The notes under the pieces were generated by a model. It had not been told where the DNA came from, searched no databases, and saw nothing but the letters and a program-made list of their open reading frames with translations. From positions 1 through 6,264 of the forward strand of contig VSMY01000135.1 in NCBI GenBank assembly GCA_009773995.1: DNA of 6,264 nt, given 5' to 3'. This DNA is from Oscillibacter sp. Its GTDB lineage: Bacteria; Bacillota; Clostridia; Oscillospirales; Oscillospiraceae. Position numbers and translations under genes: made by a program. Shown here piece after piece: positions 5,225-6,264 of the stretch (position 1 is its first letter; each line of letters opens with the position of its first letter).

Positions 5225-6264
5225 ATGAGGCGGCTGGCGGTTTTCGCCGGGGGCTTTTCCCTGGGCGTGTTTCTGGCCCAGTATCTTTTTCAGGGCGGCT
5301 GGATTCTGGCGGGAGCCGGATTGGCCCTGGCGCTGGGCTTCCTGTCGACGCTCCTGCCCCGGAAATGGCGGCGGCGGGGCGTGATCCTCTGCGCCGCTCT
5401 GGCCCTGGGCCTGGGCTGGAGCTGGCTTTATGCCCGCCAGGTTCAGCGGCCCGCCCAGGAAGCGGCGGGGCGGAAGTCGGACTTTACCGCCACTCTCTGC
5501 GGCTACGCCGGGGAAACGGACTTCGGCGCCCGGGCGGAGGTCCGGCTGGAGGGCGTCCCCGGCAAAGCGGTGCTCTACGCCGGGGAGGAGCTGTTGGACC
5601 TGGTTCCCGGTCAGACGGTCTCCGGACAGGCCCTCTTCCGGGACGCCGCCCGCGTCCGGGATGAGGATATTACCGCCTTTACCTCCAAGGGCGTCTTTCT
5701 CCTGGCCTACGCACGAGGAGACCTGGAGGCCGGGGAGGGGACCCGGAACAGCCTCCGCTGGTATCCCGCCCGGATGGGCCGGGCCATGCGGGAGCGGATG
5801 CAGGCCCTCTTCTCCGGGGACGCCGCCGGATTCCTGACGGCCATCCTCACCGGCGACCGGGGCGCGATTTCGGAAAAGGCCAACACGGCCCTTGCCGAGG
5901 CGGGGCTGAGCCACATCCTGGCGGTGTCCGGCATGCACTGCGGCTTCCTCATGGCTCTGGCGGGCCTTCTGCTGCCAAGCCGGAAGCTCCAGGCTCTGCT
6001 GGGCGTCCCGCTGCTGGCCTTTTACGCCGCCCTCACCAGCGGAAGCCCCTCGGTGCTTCGGGCCTGCGTCATGCTGTCCCTGCCCCTGCTGGCCATCCTG
6101 GCCCGCCGGGAGAACGACGGGCCCACATCTTTGCTGACGGCCCTGTTTTTGATTCTGCTGGCGAATCCCTTTGCCGCCGCCTCCATCAGTTTGCAGCTGT
6201 CTTTCGCCGCCATGGCGGGCATCCTCTGGCTGACGCCGAGGCTCTGCAAGGGGCTGATTGGGGA
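5225..6264 (+). CDS. comEC: DNA internalization competence protein ComEC/Rec2, 3' truncated by window edge
   Basis: ComEC is the inner-membrane channel that imports single-stranded DNA during natural transformation. The frame is open from ATG 5225, with GGAGG/GGAGGG sites at 5210-5218, to the window end (346 residues plus 2 bases). Two or three N-terminal hydrophobic segments (about 4-20, 26-44, 53-70) precede a soluble region (about 85-180) that fits the DUF4131/OB-like part of ComEC. The competence domain follows: FLTAILTGDRGAISEK (203-218), GLSHILAVSGMHCGF (227-241), SGSPSVLRACVM (272-283) and NPFAAASISLQLSFAA (314-329). These match the family blocks for the SGLHVG, PSVxRA and FQLSFAA regions, with Met-His-Cys in place of the usual Leu-His-Val. 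Family members are roughly 700-850 aa, so more membrane segments and, if present, the metallo-beta-lactamase-like domain lie beyond the window. No frameshift is seen. Confidence 0.95.
   Translation, partial: MRRLAVFAGGFSLGVFLAQYLFQGGWILAGAGLALALGFLSTLLPRKWRRRGVILCAALALGLGWSWLYARQVQRPAQEAAGRKSDFTATLCGYAGETDFGARAEVRLEGVPGKAVLYAGEELLDLVPGQTVSGQALFRDAARVRDEDITAFTSKGVFLLAYARGDLEAGEGTRNSLRWYPARMGRAMRERMQALFSGDAAGFLTAILTGDRGAISEKANTALAEAGLSHILAVSGMHCGFLMALAGLLLPSRKLQALLGVPLLAFYAALTSGSPSVLRACVMLSLPLLAILARRENDGPTSLLTALFLILLANPFAAASISLQLSFAAMAGILWLTPRLCKGLIG

Noticed and set aside
4094..5938. A 614-codon open frame on the minus strand across the DUF4015-like gene, the terminator and comEC
   Set aside because: It is antisense to two well-supported proteins and crosses a terminator. 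The translation is rich in Gly, Pro, Arg and Ala with no family motif, as expected from GC-rich third-position bias.
1..6264. CRISPR array, tRNA/rRNA, transposase or phage genes
   Set aside because: No regularly spaced repeats, no tRNA or rRNA sequence and no mobile-element protein were recognised on either strand.

Overview
The window is a GC-rich, plus-strand-only stretch of bacterial chromosome. By eye it is well above 60% G+C, with strong third-position G/C bias. The Firmicutes-style gene content (dnaK-dnaJ, PHP-type histidinol phosphatase, RpiB, a DUF4015-like membrane-anchored protein, ComEC) and the strong GGAGG/GAGGTG ribosome binding sites point to a GC-rich clostridium. The Oscillospiraceae (Flavonifractor/Oscillibacter-like gut bacteria) are my best guess. 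That assignment is inference from protein style, not from a search.

Layout. (1) 2-1312: the 3' part of dnaK, which starts before the window. (2) 1313-1490: a 178-bp gap with a G/C hairpin just after dnaK, four tandem copies of a heptamer (AATTGAC), and a foldable leader before dnaJ. (3) 1491-2627: dnaJ, followed after 6 bp by hisJ (2634-3443), whose ribosome binding site overlaps the dnaJ stop codon. (4) 3444-3545: an AT-rich gap with an inverted repeat and a good sigma-A-type promoter that starts a new unit. (5) 3546-3983 rpiB and 4037-5140, a single-pass membrane protein with a DUF4015 / putative glycoside-hydrolase-like outer domain. (6) 5155-5192: a strong intrinsic terminator. (7) 5225 to the window end: the N-terminal 346 residues of ComEC, cut by the window edge.

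How the genes relate. DnaK and DnaJ are the Hsp70/Hsp40 chaperone pair, and their order is the usual Firmicutes one. The upstream heat-shock control (CIRCE/HrcA) would lie before the window; no CIRCE copy is seen here. HisJ (histidine synthesis) appears translationally coupled to dnaJ, although no other his gene is nearby. RpiB (pentose phosphate pathway) and the DUF4015-like protein probably share the promoter at 3478-3506 and end at the terminator. ComEC is the DNA-uptake channel of natural transformation and begins only 32 bp after that terminator.

I see no undescribed defence, mobile or RNA system here. The protein genes belong to ordinary, recognisable families. What is worth a second look is mostly intergenic: the heptamer repeat element before dnaJ, the inverted repeat laid over the rpiB promoter, and the missing promoter space before comEC. 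In the proteins, the points of note are a CxxCxxC cluster in RpiB and the DUF4015-like protein's apparent divergence at its putative active-site strand.
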